Assembly: GCA_937941765.1 (NCBI GenBank)
Contig: CALDGQ010000036.1
Span: 1 to 64,000, forward strand
From: an uncultured Saprospiraceae bacterium
Lineage (GTDB): Bacteria; Bacteroidota; Bacteroidia; Chitinophagales; Saprospiraceae
Length of the DNA stretch: 64,000 nucleotides
Reading direction: 5' to 3'
The translations under genes and the position numbers were made by a program. The notes beneath the pieces were generated by a model. The model had not been told where the DNA came from, searched no databases, and was given only the letters and a program-made list of their open reading frames with translations. Positions 50,880 to 60,262 of this stretch are shown here, piece after piece (the first letter of the stretch is position 1; each line of letters begins with the position of its first letter).

Positions 50880-51683
50880 ATGAAAACAACAGAACTAAAA
50901 GCCATCACAGAAAAAGCTTGTACCTTAATCAGGGCAACCGGTAAATTCATAAAAGGAGAAGTCAAAAAAGTAAAACCAGGTGATGTCATTACCAAAGATC
51001 TCAACAGTCTTGTCTCTTACGTTGATAAAACTGCGGAAGAACAATTGGTAAAAGGATTGTCTGAATTAATTCCTAATGCCGTATTTTTTACGGAAGAAGA
51101 TACGGTCGAAAATCAAGAAGGAGAATATCGTTGGATTATAGATCCGCTCGATGGGACCACTAATTTTTTATATCAAATTCCGATTTTCTCCGTAAGTGTT
51201 GCGTTAGAATATCAAGGAGAATTGGTCATCGGGATTGTTTATGAAGTGAATAATGATGAATGTTTCTATGCATGGAAAGATGGTGGTGCTTTTTTGAATG
51301 GAGAAAAAATATCTGTCTCTAATAAAAAGGAAACGGCTAATGCCTTAGTTGCAACTGGATTTCCATATCACAACTACGATCGTATCCAACCTTATTTTGA
51401 AACCTTGGAATATTTCATGCGCAATTCTGTCGGTATCAGAAGACTTGGATCGGCGGCAGTCGACTTGGCTTATGTAGCTTGTGGTCGATTTGATTTGTAT
51501 TTTGAGTACACCTTGAATTTGTATGACATAGCAGGTGGCGTAGTGTTGGTCAAAGAAGCAGGAGGTGTTATTACGGACTTTGCAGGAGGCGATGGATATT
51601 TGACAGGAGCAGAAGTTTTGGCTGCAAATCCTGATGTATACAAAGAATCACTGCCTATTTTGACAAAGTGTTTCCATTGTTGA
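50880..51683 (+). CDS. Inositol monophosphatase family protein
   Basis: A 267-aa enzyme from the ATG at 50880. The metal-binding residues of the family are present: Glu72/Glu73 in FTEEDT, Asp88 and Asp91 in IDPLDGTTNF, and the late YDIAGGVVLVKEAGG Asp. Members dephosphorylate inositol phosphates, 3'-phosphoadenosine phosphates or sugar phosphates; the substrate cannot be chosen here. A -7-like AATATTTG at 50861-50868 lies just in front, so the leader is about 5 bases. Confidence 0.93.
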   Translation: MKTTELKAITEKACTLIRATGKFIKGEVKKVKPGDVITKDLNSLVSYVDKTAEEQLVKGLSELIPNAVFFTEEDTVENQEGEYRWIIDPLDGTTNFLYQIPIFSVSVALEYQGELVIGIVYEVNNDECFYAWKDGGAFLNGEKISVSNKKETANALVATGFPYHNYDRIQPYFETLEYFMRNSVGIRRLGSAAVDLAYVACGRFDLYFEYTLNLYDIAGGVVLVKEAGGVITDFAGGDGYLTGAEVLAANPDVYKESLPILTKCFHC

Positions 51684-51752
51684 TTGCCGATTAAAACAAG
51701 GTCTTTATCGAAAAACGAATTTTGAATCATATATAAACCTTACATTTAGTAA

Positions 51753-52979
51753 GTGAATTTTTCAGAAAATATATCTATTGCTTTACGGAATGTCCGCACC
51801 AATCTGCTGCGAAGTATTTTGACGTTGCTCATCATCGCTTTCGGAATCATGGCATTGGTTGGTATATTGACAGCTATTGATACGATTATCTATTCTATGA
51901 GTAGTAATTTTTCGAGTATGGGTGCCAACTCATTCTCTATTAGCCGAACTGGTGGCGGAATGGGTAAGCATGGTCGTAAACGTGGTGAAGTAATCACTTA
52001 CAAACAAGCGAAAGAATTTAAAGATCGATATGAATTTCCTGCACGAGCTACCATCTCTATGCGCGGAACTAGAATGGCAGCAGTAAGATACAAGGAAGAA
52101 AAAACGAATCCGAATGTTCGATTATATGGTGTAGATGAAAATTATTTTTATGTCAAATCCTACGAGATAGAATATGGTCGTGATTTTTCTAACAATGAAA
52201 TTAAGAATGGTTCTCCAAAGTGTATTATTGGTTCTGATATTGTCAAATTGATTTTCAATAACAAACCTGAAAAAGCATTGGATAAAATTATTTCAGTAGG
52301 TACTGTAAAATACAAAGTCATCGGTGTCCTGAAATCAAAAGGATCACAAATGAATGATAGCGGTGATCGTAGAGTTTTTGCTGCGTTGATTAATGTCAAA
52401 CGGCATTATGGTTCTGCCAACACGACCTACTACACGGATGTCGGATTGTATGATGCATTGGATATGGACAATGCCACTTCTGCTGCGATTGGTTTGTTTA
52501 GAAATGTGCGTGGACTGAAATTGGGTCAGGAAGATGACTTCCAAATCTACAAAAGTGATGGACTCATCGATATGTTGAAAGAAAATACTTTCACCTTGAG
52601 AATGGCTACGATTGCAATTGGATTAATCACCCTTATTGGTGCAGCAATTGGTTTGATGAATATCATGTTGGTTTCTGTAACAGAACGCACGCGAGAAATC
52701 GGGATTTGTAAAGCCATCGGCGCCACTAGAGAAAATATCTTGACACAATTCATTACCGAATCAATTGTTATCAGTTTCATCGGCGGGATTGTTGGAATTA
52801 TTTTCGGTGTCATTATCGGATTATTAATCGCTTATGCATTTGGTGGAGCCTTTCAAATTCCGTGGGCTTGGATTTCATTGGGATTGGTGACTTGTACGAT
52901 TGTTGGACTAGTGTCTGGTTTGTATCCTGCGTTGAAAGCGGCTCGATTGGATCCTATTGAGTCTTTGCGTTATGAGTAA
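51753..52979 (+). CDS. ABC transporter permease, MacB/FtsX type
   Basis: A 408-aa protein with GTG start. The N-terminal block [27 protein letters not shown] is typical, then TM1 (about 20-42), a periplasmic MacB-like domain (45-275), and three C-terminal TM helices (about 285-400) with the FtsX signature [21 protein letters not shown]. MacB-type permeases act with a separate ATPase and outer-membrane channel in export or mechanotransmission. No ATPase gene is adjacent. The -7-like TACATTTA (51741-51748) sits so close to the GTG that the mRNA may be leaderless. Confidence 0.92.
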   Translation: MNFSENISIALRNVRTNLLRSILTLLIIAFGIMALVGILTAIDTIIYSMSSNFSSMGANSFSISRTGGGMGKHGRKRGEVITYKQAKEFKDRYEFPARATISMRGTRMAAVRYKEEKTNPNVRLYGVDENYFYVKSYEIEYGRDFSNNEIKNGSPKCIIGSDIVKLIFNNKPEKALDKIISVGTVKYKVIGVLKSKGSQMNDSGDRRVFAALINVKRHYGSANTTYYTDVGLYDALDMDNATSAAIGLFRNVRGLKLGQEDDFQIYKSDGLIDMLKENTFTLRMATIAIGLITLIGAAIGLMNIMLVSVTERTREIGICKAIGATRENILTQFITESIVISFIGGIVGIIFGVIIGLLIAYAFGGAFQIPWAWISLGLVTCTIVGLVSGLYPALKAARLDPIESLRYE

Positions 52980-53015
52980 GTGCTCTGCGCTAATCTCTTC
53001 TCAGTTATGAGTTTC

Positions 53016-53050
53016 TGAGTGATGAATTATGAGTGGCCTCACTTATAATT
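53016..53050. repeat. TGATGAGTGGCT-family palindrome (partial copy)
   Basis: AATTATGAGTG (53025-53035) pairs with CACTTATAATT (53040-53050) at 10 of 11 positions. The left side reads GAGTGATGAATTATGAGTGGC, the same wording as the copy at 57228-57254. Confidence 0.6.
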
Positions 53051-53080
53051 AGACTTTATTGTAAAACTATCCTTTGATAA

Positions 53081-53110
53081 TTGAATCACACATTTAGTAT
53101 TGTACTTTTG
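53081..53110 (+). promoter_or_regulatory. Consensus promoter of the flippase gene
   Basis: TTG (53081-53083), 19-base spacer, TACTTTTG (53103-53110): the best Bacteroidota-type promoter in the window. The GTG start at 53115 lies 5 bases beyond, close to the expected transcription start. Confidence 0.75.
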
Positions 53111-53114
53111 CGTT

Positions 53115-54557
53115 GTGAATAGAGAATTTCTTGTCAACATCATCTTCCTGATTTCAATCAATGTATTGATCAAACCTTTCTACCTTTTTGGGATTGATAG
53201 GACGGTCCAAAATGAAGTTGGGCCAGAAAGTTATGGCCTTTATTTCGCGTTATTCAACTTCACTTTTATGTTACAAATTCTGAATGATTTTGGTATTCAG
53301 AATTTCAATAGTAAAACCATTTCTCAGAATCGAGAAAAGCTTGACCAATTCTTTCCGAACTTTATTACCCTCAAATTACTACTAGGTGTTGGTTATCTAG
53401 GACTCATTATGTTCATTGGAAAACTGATGGGTTATGAAGCGAATTATTTTCATTTACTTTTTTTGTTGGCCATTAATTGGATACTCATTTCTTTTACTTT
53501 TTATCTACGGTCGAATATTGGCGGATTGGGCATGTATCGAAAAGACAGTATCGTTTCCGTCCTCGATAAATTATTTATGATCTTGATTTGTGGCATATTG
53601 TTGTGGGGTGGGTTTAGAGAAAATTTTAAAATAGAGTGGTTTGTTTATGCACAGGCTTTTTCACTAGTGTTGACTGCAGTCATTGCTTTTTTGATCATTA
53701 ATACAAAGTTGAAAAAAATCACTTTTCAATTTAATCCTTCTTTCCTAAAAAATATATTGAAACAAACTTGGCCTTACGCTTTGGTCATTTTCTTGATGAC
53801 GTTGTATGCGCGAGTGGATGCAGTAATGGTAGAGCGAATGTTGCCAGATGGTAAATATGAGGCAGGTGTTTATGCTTCTGCATACAGATTGTTAGATGCA
53901 GGTGCAATGCTCGGTTTTTTATTTGCAGGGCTATTATTGCCGATGTTTAGTCGGATGATAAAAATGAAAGAAGACATTGGTGATTTATTGCAATTTAGTT
54001 TTCAAGTAATTTGGGTAATAGCTATTTCGATAGCAACGGCTTCTTATTTTTTCCGATTCGATTTGATGAATTGGTTGTACACCGATGCGACCAACTATTG
54101 GGGAGATGTTTTGGGTTATTTAATGATCAGTTTCATCGCCGTCAGTGGTATCGCCATTTTTGGAACGTTATTGACTGCCAACGGAAGTTTGAAAAAAATG
54201 AACCTCTTATTTGTCATCGGTGTATTACTAAATATTATTTTCAACTATCTTTTTATCCCAACGTACAAAGCATGTGGTTCTGCAATGGTGACTTGTATCA
54301 CTCAATTTTTTGTTTTTTTCGTTCAAATTTGGATTGTGAAAAGTGAATTTGACCTCAAAATAAATTTCATTCTCATCCTCAAAATCCTCACATATGCAAT
54401 CACAGTTGGTGTAATTGGTTGGCTAATCGCCCAAAACGGTCCTTTTATATGGCAAGTTAATTTTTTGATCGTTATAATTTCTGGATTGATGCTTTCGTTT
54501 ATCTTTCGTCTTTTTAAGCCTATGGAATTGATCCAACTGCTTAAAAAGGGTTCCTAA
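53115..54557 (+). CDS. Polysaccharide flippase (Wzx/oligosaccharide translocase type)
   Basis: About 480 aa from the GTG at 53115 (a TTG at 53100 would fall in the promoter). The protein is hydrophobic throughout with about 12-14 TM helices, the layout of the MVF/Wzx flippases. It starts NREFLVNIIFLISINVLIKPFY and has YARVDAVMVERML in the middle, matching the family's characteristic loop. It should flip lipid-linked glycan units across the inner membrane. Together with the Wzz-like and ligase genes that follow it supplies the transport and polymer steps of a surface polysaccharide, while the glycosyltransferases are not in this window. Confidence 0.88.
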   Translation: MNREFLVNIIFLISINVLIKPFYLFGIDRTVQNEVGPESYGLYFALFNFTFMLQILNDFGIQNFNSKTISQNREKLDQFFPNFITLKLLLGVGYLGLIMFIGKLMGYEANYFHLLFLLAINWILISFTFYLRSNIGGLGMYRKDSIVSVLDKLFMILICGILLWGGFRENFKIEWFVYAQAFSLVLTAVIAFLIINTKLKKITFQFNPSFLKNILKQTWPYALVIFLMTLYARVDAVMVERMLPDGKYEAGVYASAYRLLDAGAMLGFLFAGLLLPMFSRMIKMKEDIGDLLQFSFQVIWVIAISIATASYFFRFDLMNWLYTDATNYWGDVLGYLMISFIAVSGIAIFGTLLTANGSLKKMNLLFVIGVLLNIIFNYLFIPTYKACGSAMVTCITQFFVFFVQIWIVKSEFDLKINFILILKILTYAITVGVIGWLIAQNGPFIWQVNFLIVIISGLMLSFIFRLFKPMELIQLLKKGS

Positions 54558-54622
54558 AAGCAGGCCTAAATAACAGGTTTATCCCACCTACTATTTCTTC
54601 GTGTAGAAAAGATTAATTTTTC

Positions 54623-54630
54623 TACTTTTG
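54623..54630 (+). promoter_or_regulatory. Promoter -7 element for the Wzz-like gene
   Basis: TACTTTTG, perfect consensus and followed by GCGTT exactly as in the flippase promoter at 53103. It lies 12 bases before the ATG at 54643. Confidence 0.6.
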
Positions 54631-54642
54631 CGTTAACTAATA

Positions 54643-55752
54643 ATGTACATGAGTAACAACGAAAACCTTCTTGGCGTCATCAGGACATTGTACCAATGGA
54701 GAAAAGCAATCATCGGCTTATGCTTGGTTGCAGGTATACTGAGCGTAGTGCTATCTTTTTCTTTTTTGGATGACTACTTCGAATCCACCACTATATTTTA
54801 TGCAGCAAGTCCAGATTTGGCAAAACCCGAAAATATCTATGGAACTTCCATGAAGGATATGGACTATTATGGTAATGAACATGATATTGATCGTTTATTA
54901 ACCATTGCTAATTCTAACGAAATGGCAGACTATCTGATCGAAAAATATGACCTTTACAAACATTATGAAATTAATAGAGATGCTAAAAAAGCAGCATTCA
55001 AAGTAAAGGAAGCATTCTTTAGATTGTATAATGTGCAGAAAACTAAATTCGATGCCATCGAAATGTCAGTAGAAGATAAAGACAAACAAATGGCAATGTC
55101 GATGGTCAATGATGCTAGAAATAAAATGGATGAAATCGCAATCCGATTGATAAAACAAAGTCAAGATTTGTTGATCAAAAACTTTGAAAAGGACATGCAA
55201 GATCGTTTGGCAAAAATCAAAACACTTGGTGATACCTTGTCAATGAATAGAAGAAAGTACGGTGTTTACAATACCGAAACACAATCTGAAATGCTCGCTA
55301 CTTTAATGATTAAAGCAGAATCGAAGTTGGCGATGAACAGGGCAAAGCTGAATATGTTGCAAAAATCTCCTAATGCCAATCGGGATACGCTCATGAATAT
55401 TCAAGCAGTAATTGCTGGGACACAAGTGGAGGTAAATAGTTTGCAAGATGCTTTGAAAAAATTCAATGAAGGGATGTCTTTGGTAGATGTGATGGCACAA
55501 GAGCATGAAGAATCAAGTGAGCAATATAGTATGGACAAGGAAAAGTATAAGCAAAAGAAAGGTGCTTATAATTCTGTAGTATCTGCTTTGCACTTAGTCG
55601 AAGCTGGAGGTATTCCTTTAGATAAATCTAGACCTAAAAGATCGATCATTTTATTGACTACTTTAATAGCTACTTTTTTATTCAGTAGTATCGGAGCGTT
55701 GATTCTAGATGCTTATCGTAAAGTTGATTGGAAGGAAGTTTTAAATGCTTAA
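54643..55752 (+). CDS. Wzz-like chain-length determinant family protein
   Basis: A 369-aa protein (Met3 is an equally good start). TM1 at about 23-43 (IIGLCLVAGILSVVLSFSF) and TM2 near the C-terminus (about 340-360) enclose a periplasmic, coiled-coil-rich region (about 95-330), the PCP/Wzz topology. It has no cytosolic BY-kinase domain, so it resembles the O-antigen PCP1-type rather than the capsule type with kinase. Its stop overlaps the start of the ligase gene by 8 bases. The role would be setting glycan chain length. Confidence 0.85.
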   Translation: MYMSNNENLLGVIRTLYQWRKAIIGLCLVAGILSVVLSFSFLDDYFESTTIFYAASPDLAKPENIYGTSMKDMDYYGNEHDIDRLLTIANSNEMADYLIEKYDLYKHYEINRDAKKAAFKVKEAFFRLYNVQKTKFDAIEMSVEDKDKQMAMSMVNDARNKMDEIAIRLIKQSQDLLIKNFEKDMQDRLAKIKTLGDTLSMNRRKYGVYNTETQSEMLATLMIKAESKLAMNRAKLNMLQKSPNANRDTLMNIQAVIAGTQVEVNSLQDALKKFNEGMSLVDVMAQEHEESSEQYSMDKEKYKQKKGAYNSVVSALHLVEAGGIPLDKSRPKRSIILLTTLIATFLFSSIGALILDAYRKVDWKEVLNA

Positions 55753-57217
55753 CAGACTACTTCCCATATCAATAGATCCGCATTCTGCATTATTTTTCAA
55801 GATTTTTTCGCTTGTCATTTTATTAAGTGTCATCGCTTCAGTGATGATGGAGCAATATGTGTTGCTTGGAATTCCGGCTTTTCTATTGCTTGTTTTTATT
55901 ACGGTTGTTGATTTTAGAAAGACTTTTTTTATTCTACTCGCTTGTATTCCACTTTCCACAGAAATAGTTTTACCCAACGGATTTGGAACCGACTTGCCTA
56001 CTGAACCTTTAATTGTAGGACTAATGTTGGTTTTTATTCTTTACTTTTTTCGACATGGTACGAGGATTTCCAAAGCGTTTATCACACATCCAATTACGTT
56101 ATTATTAATGTTGCATTTGTCATGGACACTAGTGACTGCAATTGCTTCCGAAGATCAGTTTGTTTCAATTAAATTTTTCCTCGCCAAAATATGGTATGTC
56201 GCAACTTTCTATTTTCTCGCTGCTGTAATTTTGAAAAAAGTAGAAGATATTAAATCATTGTTTTGGTGGATTGTGATTCCTTTATTTGCAACGATTTCTA
56301 TCATTATGGTTCGACACGCAGGGAAGGGATTTAGCTTTGAGGAAGTGCATTATATACTAGGTCCTTTCTATCGAAATCATGTGGCATACGCTTCCATCAT
56401 GTCGTTATTTTTCCCATTCATTTGGTTTGCAAGGAAGTGGTATAAACCTTGGAGCGCAAAATGGCTGTTTGTTGTTGGAGGAATTGTATACTTATTTATT
56501 GCGATTCAATTATCATTCACCAGAGCGGCAACCGTTTCTATTTTTTTGGCAGCAGGAACTTGGATGATTATACATTTTCGATTGATAAAGTTGGCTCTAA
56601 TTGCTGCTGCATTGATTGCTGCTTTTTTTATAAATGATTTGTCAACGGATAACAAGTATTTGTTGTTTGCACCAGATTTTGAAAAAACAGTTACACACAC
56701 TCAATATGACAACTTAATTGAAGCGACTTACAAAATGGAAGATATTTCGACCATGGAAAGAGTGTATCGATGGATCGCTGGTTTTTATATGTATGCAGAA
56801 AATCCGTGGATGGGCTTTGGACCTGGAAATTTTTACAACTTCTATAAATCCTATACCGTCAGTAGTTTCAAAACTTACGTGAGTGATAATCCAGAACAAT
56901 CGGGAATTCATAGCTATTATCTAATGGTTCTAGTGGAACAAGGAACAATAGGTTTTATCTTTTATATGATGTTGGTTTTTTATTTCCTGATCAAAGGAGA
57001 ACAAATTTATCATCAAACGAAAGATCCAAGAAAACGAGATATTGTTTTGATGGCGATCCTTTGTATGGTGATTATAGATGCTTTACTTCTTATCAATGAT
57101 ATGATCGAAACAGATAAAGTCGGCCCTTTCTTTTTTATATGTATGGCTATTTTGGTGAATATGGACCTTTTAAATAAATCAGAATTGAAGAGTGATGAGT
57201 TAAGAAGTGATGAGTGA
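55745..57217 (+). CDS. O-antigen ligase family protein
   Basis: A 490-aa polytopic membrane protein (about 11-12 TM helices) with the Wzy_C/WaaL region: a large periplasmic loop including NPWMGFGPGNFYNFY and then SGIHSYYLMVLVEQGTIGF, with the functional His/Glu in 'HSYYLMVLVEQG'. The family joins or polymerises glycans (WaaL, Wzy, PglL). The first 8 bases overlap the Wzz-like gene. The last residues (SELKSDELRSDE) are encoded by repeat DNA of the TGATGAGTGGCT family, so the true C-terminus has been altered by the repeat. Confidence 0.85.
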   Translation: MLNRLLPISIDPHSALFFKIFSLVILLSVIASVMMEQYVLLGIPAFLLLVFITVVDFRKTFFILLACIPLSTEIVLPNGFGTDLPTEPLIVGLMLVFILYFFRHGTRISKAFITHPITLLLMLHLSWTLVTAIASEDQFVSIKFFLAKIWYVATFYFLAAVILKKVEDIKSLFWWIVIPLFATISIIMVRHAGKGFSFEEVHYILGPFYRNHVAYASIMSLFFPFIWFARKWYKPWSAKWLFVVGGIVYLFIAIQLSFTRAATVSIFLAAGTWMIIHFRLIKLALIAAALIAAFFINDLSTDNKYLLFAPDFEKTVTHTQYDNLIEATYKMEDISTMERVYRWIAGFYMYAENPWMGFGPGNFYNFYKSYTVSSFKTYVSDNPEQSGIHSYYLMVLVEQGTIGFIFYMMLVFYFLIKGEQIYHQTKDPRKRDIVLMAILCMVIIDALLLINDMIETDKVGPFFFICMAILVNMDLLNKSELKSDELRSDE

Positions 57218-57307
57218 TGAAGTGATGAGTGATGAATTATGAATTATGAGTGGCTTCTCCTATCATTAAACATTTGGAGAAGCCACTCATCACTCAGCTC
57301 TCATCAC
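57190..57307. repeat. TGATGAGTGGCT-family palindrome (copy overlapping a gene end)
   Basis: GAGTGGCTTCTCC (57248-57260) pairs perfectly with GGAGAAGCCACTC (57276-57288); further out, GTGATGAG/GATGAATT words (57190-57240) face CTCATCAC (57300-57307). Direct repeats of GTGATGAG occupy 57192-57232. The left part overlaps the last codons of the ligase gene. Confidence 0.85.
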
Positions 57308-57323
57308 TAATAACTAGTCATAA

Positions 57324-58052
57324 CTACAAGTAATAAACACTCGTCAACAACCGATCTTCCAACAATTCAATTTCACGATACCCAATTCGGTAATGATCTA
57401 CTTTGAAGTTATTTGAAGTTGCATCAATTTGAACATAGCAAGAAGGAGTGATAAAGATATTTTGATTTTGAAATTGCACAATTCTATCTACATGAAAATG
57501 TCCACAGAAAATATTTAAGTTACCATCGAATTTCGAAAACACACCTTGAATCTTTTCCATTTCTTTAAATGCATGTTTGTTGTCCATAAATGGAACTCCG
57601 ACTTTGGCCGTTGGATGATGTATGAATACCATGCAATTTTTAGTAGCATTGGACAACGCATTTTCAATAAAGGTATATTGTTCATCTGACATTTTTCCTA
57701 CAGCAGAATCCAAAAACAAGCAGGTCCAGTTATCCCATTTTTTCAAGTAGTAAACTTCCTCATTTTTTAACAACCCATTTAAATCAAGTGATTTTGCTAA
57801 CATGGTAGACTCGTCATGATTTCCAGGAATTACGAGGTACGGAATTTCGATAGTATCTAAATGCGATTTGATCCATTCATAAATGGTAACATGTGGTCGA
57901 TCAAAACACAAGTCACCAGAAATCACAAGGAGATCAGGATTGGCTGCTTTTACTTTTTCAAGGATATTCAGAAAATTACTTCGGACATCTACATTCATCG
58001 TAGCCTCATCCGCTCTGCCAACGTGTAGATCCGTAATTTGAATAATTTTCAT
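57324..58052 (-). CDS. Calcineurin-like metallophosphoesterase, CpdA type
   Basis: A 242-aa class III phosphodiesterase-like protein with metallophosphatase motifs in order: DLHVGR (DxH), GDLCFDRP (GDxx), PGNHDE (GNHD), IHHPTAKVG (GH-type) and CGHFHVDR (GHxH). All metal ligands seem present, so it is likely active. CpdA-type enzymes cleave cyclic nucleotides, but homologues accept other phosphodiesters, so the cAMP role is only suggested. It is divergent to the ThuA gene, with 100 bases in between. Confidence 0.9.
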   Translation of the reverse strand: MKIIQITDLHVGRADEATMNVDVRSNFLNILEKVKAANPDLLVISGDLCFDRPHVTIYEWIKSHLDTIEIPYLVIPGNHDESTMLAKSLDLNGLLKNEEVYYLKKWDNWTCLFLDSAVGKMSDEQYTFIENALSNATKNCMVFIHHPTAKVGVPFMDNKHAFKEMEKIQGVFSKFDGNLNIFCGHFHVDRIVQFQNQNIFITPSCYVQIDATSNNFKVDHYRIGYREIELLEDRLLTSVYYL

Positions 58053-58057
58053 CGTGC

Positions 58058-58085
58058 TTGATTTGTACGCTTAGTACTATTTTTG
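58058..58085 (+). promoter_or_regulatory. Promoter of the ThuA-domain gene
   Basis: TTG (58058-58060), 17-base spacer, TATTTTTG (58078-58085), perfect -7 consensus. Expected leader about 62 bases. Confidence 0.6.
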
Positions 58086-58152
58086 AATTATGGCATTATT
58101 AAACTTCAAGATAGTAAAAGATTTATAACTTAGGATTTCTAATATAAACGCC

Positions 58153-58884
58153 ATGAAAAACCTACTTATTCTACTCTTTATTTGCACTTTTGTTCGATGT
58201 GACGACGCCAAATCTTCTATGCATAAAGTCTTGGTGTTTTCTAAAACAGCTGGATTTCGACATGAATCTATTTCTTCAGGAATTAAAATGATGAAAAAAT
58301 TGGGCGTGGAAAATGAATTTGAAATAGTTGCTACCGAATCCTCAAATCAGTTTACTACCGATAATTTGAAATCTTTTAAAGCGATTGTATTTCTAAATAC
58401 AACTGGTGACGTTTTAAATGACCCGCAACAAAAAGCAATGGAAAATTTCATCCAAAATGGGGGAGGTTTTTTAGGAATTCATTCTGCCGCTGATACGGAG
58501 CACGATTGGCCATGGTTTGGAAAAATGGTGGGAGCCTATTTTAAAGATCATCCTAATGACCCAAATGTCCGCCCAGCTGAAATAGATTGTCTCAATTCAA
58601 CCCATACTTGTTGTAAACATCTACCTAAACGTTGGAAACGAACGGATGAATGGTACAATTATAAAGATATTAATACGGACGTAAATGTGGTGTTGAATTT
58701 AGATGAAAATTCTTATGAAGGTGGAACGAATGGTGAAAATCATCCCATTGCTTGGTATCATGAGTATGATGGAGGACGTGCGTTTTATACAGGTGGTGGG
58801 CATACGCATGAGGCTTTCGAGGAGCCGGATTTTGTGCAACATGTTTTGGGCGCGCTTCGATATGTGGTTGGAAAAAATGAATAA
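58153..58884 (+). CDS. ThuA domain-containing secreted protein
   Basis: A 243-aa protein with signal peptide (hydrophobic at about 3-13); Cys16 in VRCDD could be a lipid-attachment site but Arg before it is atypical. The body is one ThuA (trehalose-utilisation-like) domain with a class I glutamine amidotransferase-like fold: KVLVFSKTAGFRHESI, GGGFLGIHSAAD, WFGKMVGAYFKDHP, HPIAWYHEYDGGRAFYTGGGH. ThuA proteins in Bacteroidota are often linked to sugar metabolism; here there is no such neighbour. The reaction is not known. Confidence 0.88.
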   Translation: MKNLLILLFICTFVRCDDAKSSMHKVLVFSKTAGFRHESISSGIKMMKKLGVENEFEIVATESSNQFTTDNLKSFKAIVFLNTTGDVLNDPQQKAMENFIQNGGGFLGIHSAADTEHDWPWFGKMVGAYFKDHPNDPNVRPAEIDCLNSTHTCCKHLPKRWKRTDEWYNYKDINTDVNVVLNLDENSYEGGTNGENHPIAWYHEYDGGRAFYTGGGHTHEAFEEPDFVQHVLGALRYVVGKNE

Positions 58885-58902
58885 TATACTTTTAGAATAT
58901 AG

Positions 58903-58948
58903 AAGGCAATTAAGAACCATCAAAACGCAAGATGTTCTTAATTGCCTT
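58903..58948. repeat. Perfect inverted repeat between convergent genes
   Basis: AAGGCAATTAAGAAC (58903-58917) and its exact complement (58934-58948) with a 16-base loop, between the ThuA gene and the HMA-domain gene. No U-run follows, so it is a terminator candidate for either strand but not a canonical one. Confidence 0.7.
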
Positions 58949-58967
58949 TCGGAGATTAAAACAAAAA

Positions 58968-59339
58968 TTAATTTTCAATCACTTCCAATTCCTCCTCAAC
59001 ATCAGGTTTTTTGCCAACCAAAGATTCTTCCTTTCCGTCCCATCTTGAAATCTTAGTTGTAACCGCCGTATAGCCGGCATTCTCAACTTGATTCGAAACT
59101 TGTTCCAATGTCAATGGTTCGGTTGCAGGATAGGTAAAAGTAAAAATTCCAGTCTCTAAATCAATTTCTATATTTTTGATTCTTTTGAATTCTTTAAAAC
59201 GTTTTTCCAATCCAAACGCACAAAACGCGCATCCTAAACCATCCACTTGAATTTCATAATTATCTCTATCTTTTTTTGTTTGAGCATTAGCAGTAAATCC
59301 TAGAGATAGTGCTAATAATATGAACATTATATTTTTCAT
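58968..59339 (-). CDS. Secreted heavy-metal-associated (HMA) domain protein
   Basis: A 123-aa protein with signal peptide (cleavage near TANAQ, residue 20). The rest is an HMA ferredoxin-like fold whose metal site is GLGCAFC (Cys37, Cys40), followed by GLEKRFKEFKRIKNIEIDLETG. The domain normally binds Cu(I), Zn or other soft metals. Being exported is unusual for HMA domains but common in Bacteroidota. It is the last of three same-strand genes with an outer-membrane barrel and a HYC_CC_PP protein, forming a probable metal-handling unit. Confidence 0.85.
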   Translation of the reverse strand: MKNIMFILLALSLGFTANAQTKKDRDNYEIQVDGLGCAFCAFGLEKRFKEFKRIKNIEIDLETGIFTFTYPATEPLTLEQVSNQVENAGYTAVTTKISRWDGKEESLVGKKPDVEEELEVIEN

Positions 59340-59383
59340 CTTTCTAAATTTTTATTGTTATTTAATTTAAAGTATAAATAATG

Positions 59384-60169
59384 TTAGAAAACATATCTAG
59401 AGCCAATGTAGACACTAACTTCTCTTCTGTTTACTTTTTGAGTTTGAATTAATGGTAACTGAACAGCAGCTTCCATTGTCAATCGTTTGATCGCATATTG
59501 AATGCCTTGTGCATATTGTAAAAGATATTGATCGGCCTGAATAAACCAATGACTATCATATTCGAAAAACAGATTGATTTGCTTAACGGGGTAAACTTGT
59601 TTCAATAACGGCAAACCAAAACCCAATTTGTATCGAAGTTCTCCAAGCACTTTTGAGTTTGGAACGATGTTGTAACCTAACTCATTGGAGATACCATATT
59701 TGATGGATTCATATCCGGCAATGATGCCAATATAACTTTGGTATAGTTTCGTTTGAATACCATCAATTCCATACGATTTTCCTGTAGGAAGTGTTTGCAA
59801 GGTCTTTGCAGCAACTCGAAAAGTTTTCCCCATCTGATCTTTTCTATAAAATTGATATTTACCTAACAATTCAATGTCGCCAAGATCGAAGGACGAAAAT
59901 TCCTCCTTTCCAATTTCCGTAAAAGTTGAATTGACAAAAGGAAGATGGACACCCACCAACATTTTATTGTTGAGAATGTAATGTCCCATGATCGGTATTT
60001 TCAAAAAATTACCTGCATCTGTTTTTCTAAATTCTGTCAAAGTTTTGAGGACCACATTTCCTTGAGCCAACATAATTGCTTTGTCTCCTGTAATCGGAGG
60101 TCCTTGTGCTACTAAACTATTTTGGATATAAAAGCTAGCTATGACCAATAGCCAAATTCTAATTTTCAT
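59384..60169 (-). CDS. Predicted outer-membrane beta-barrel protein
   Basis: A 261-aa protein with signal peptide (cleavage near LVAQG, residue 22). The remainder alternates amphipathic strands and ends in a typical barrel tail, SVYIGSRYVF with terminal Phe. It resembles small transporter-like or phenol-degradation-associated (MetA-like) barrels, but no family could be named with confidence. Located between the HYC_CC_PP and HMA genes (93 and 44 base gaps), it may pass or bind metal at the outer membrane. Confidence 0.72.
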   Translation of the reverse strand: MKIRIWLLVIASFYIQNSLVAQGPPITGDKAIMLAQGNVVLKTLTEFRKTDAGNFLKIPIMGHYILNNKMLVGVHLPFVNSTFTEIGKEEFSSFDLGDIELLGKYQFYRKDQMGKTFRVAAKTLQTLPTGKSYGIDGIQTKLYQSYIGIIAGYESIKYGISNELGYNIVPNSKVLGELRYKLGFGLPLLKQVYPVKQINLFFEYDSHWFIQADQYLLQYAQGIQYAIKRLTMEAAVQLPLIQTQKVNRREVSVYIGSRYVF

Positions 60170-60262
60170 TTTAGTGAATTTAATTTGAAATAAATCAATT
60201 CAGCCCGCTATCGAGACATGTTGTAAAACACGTGATGCAGGCAAATAAAAAATTAGTATTAG

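Noticed and set aside
58703-59056. 117-codon plus-strand open frame
   Set aside because: Overlaps the ThuA gene end, a hairpin and the HMA gene in antisense; no domain.
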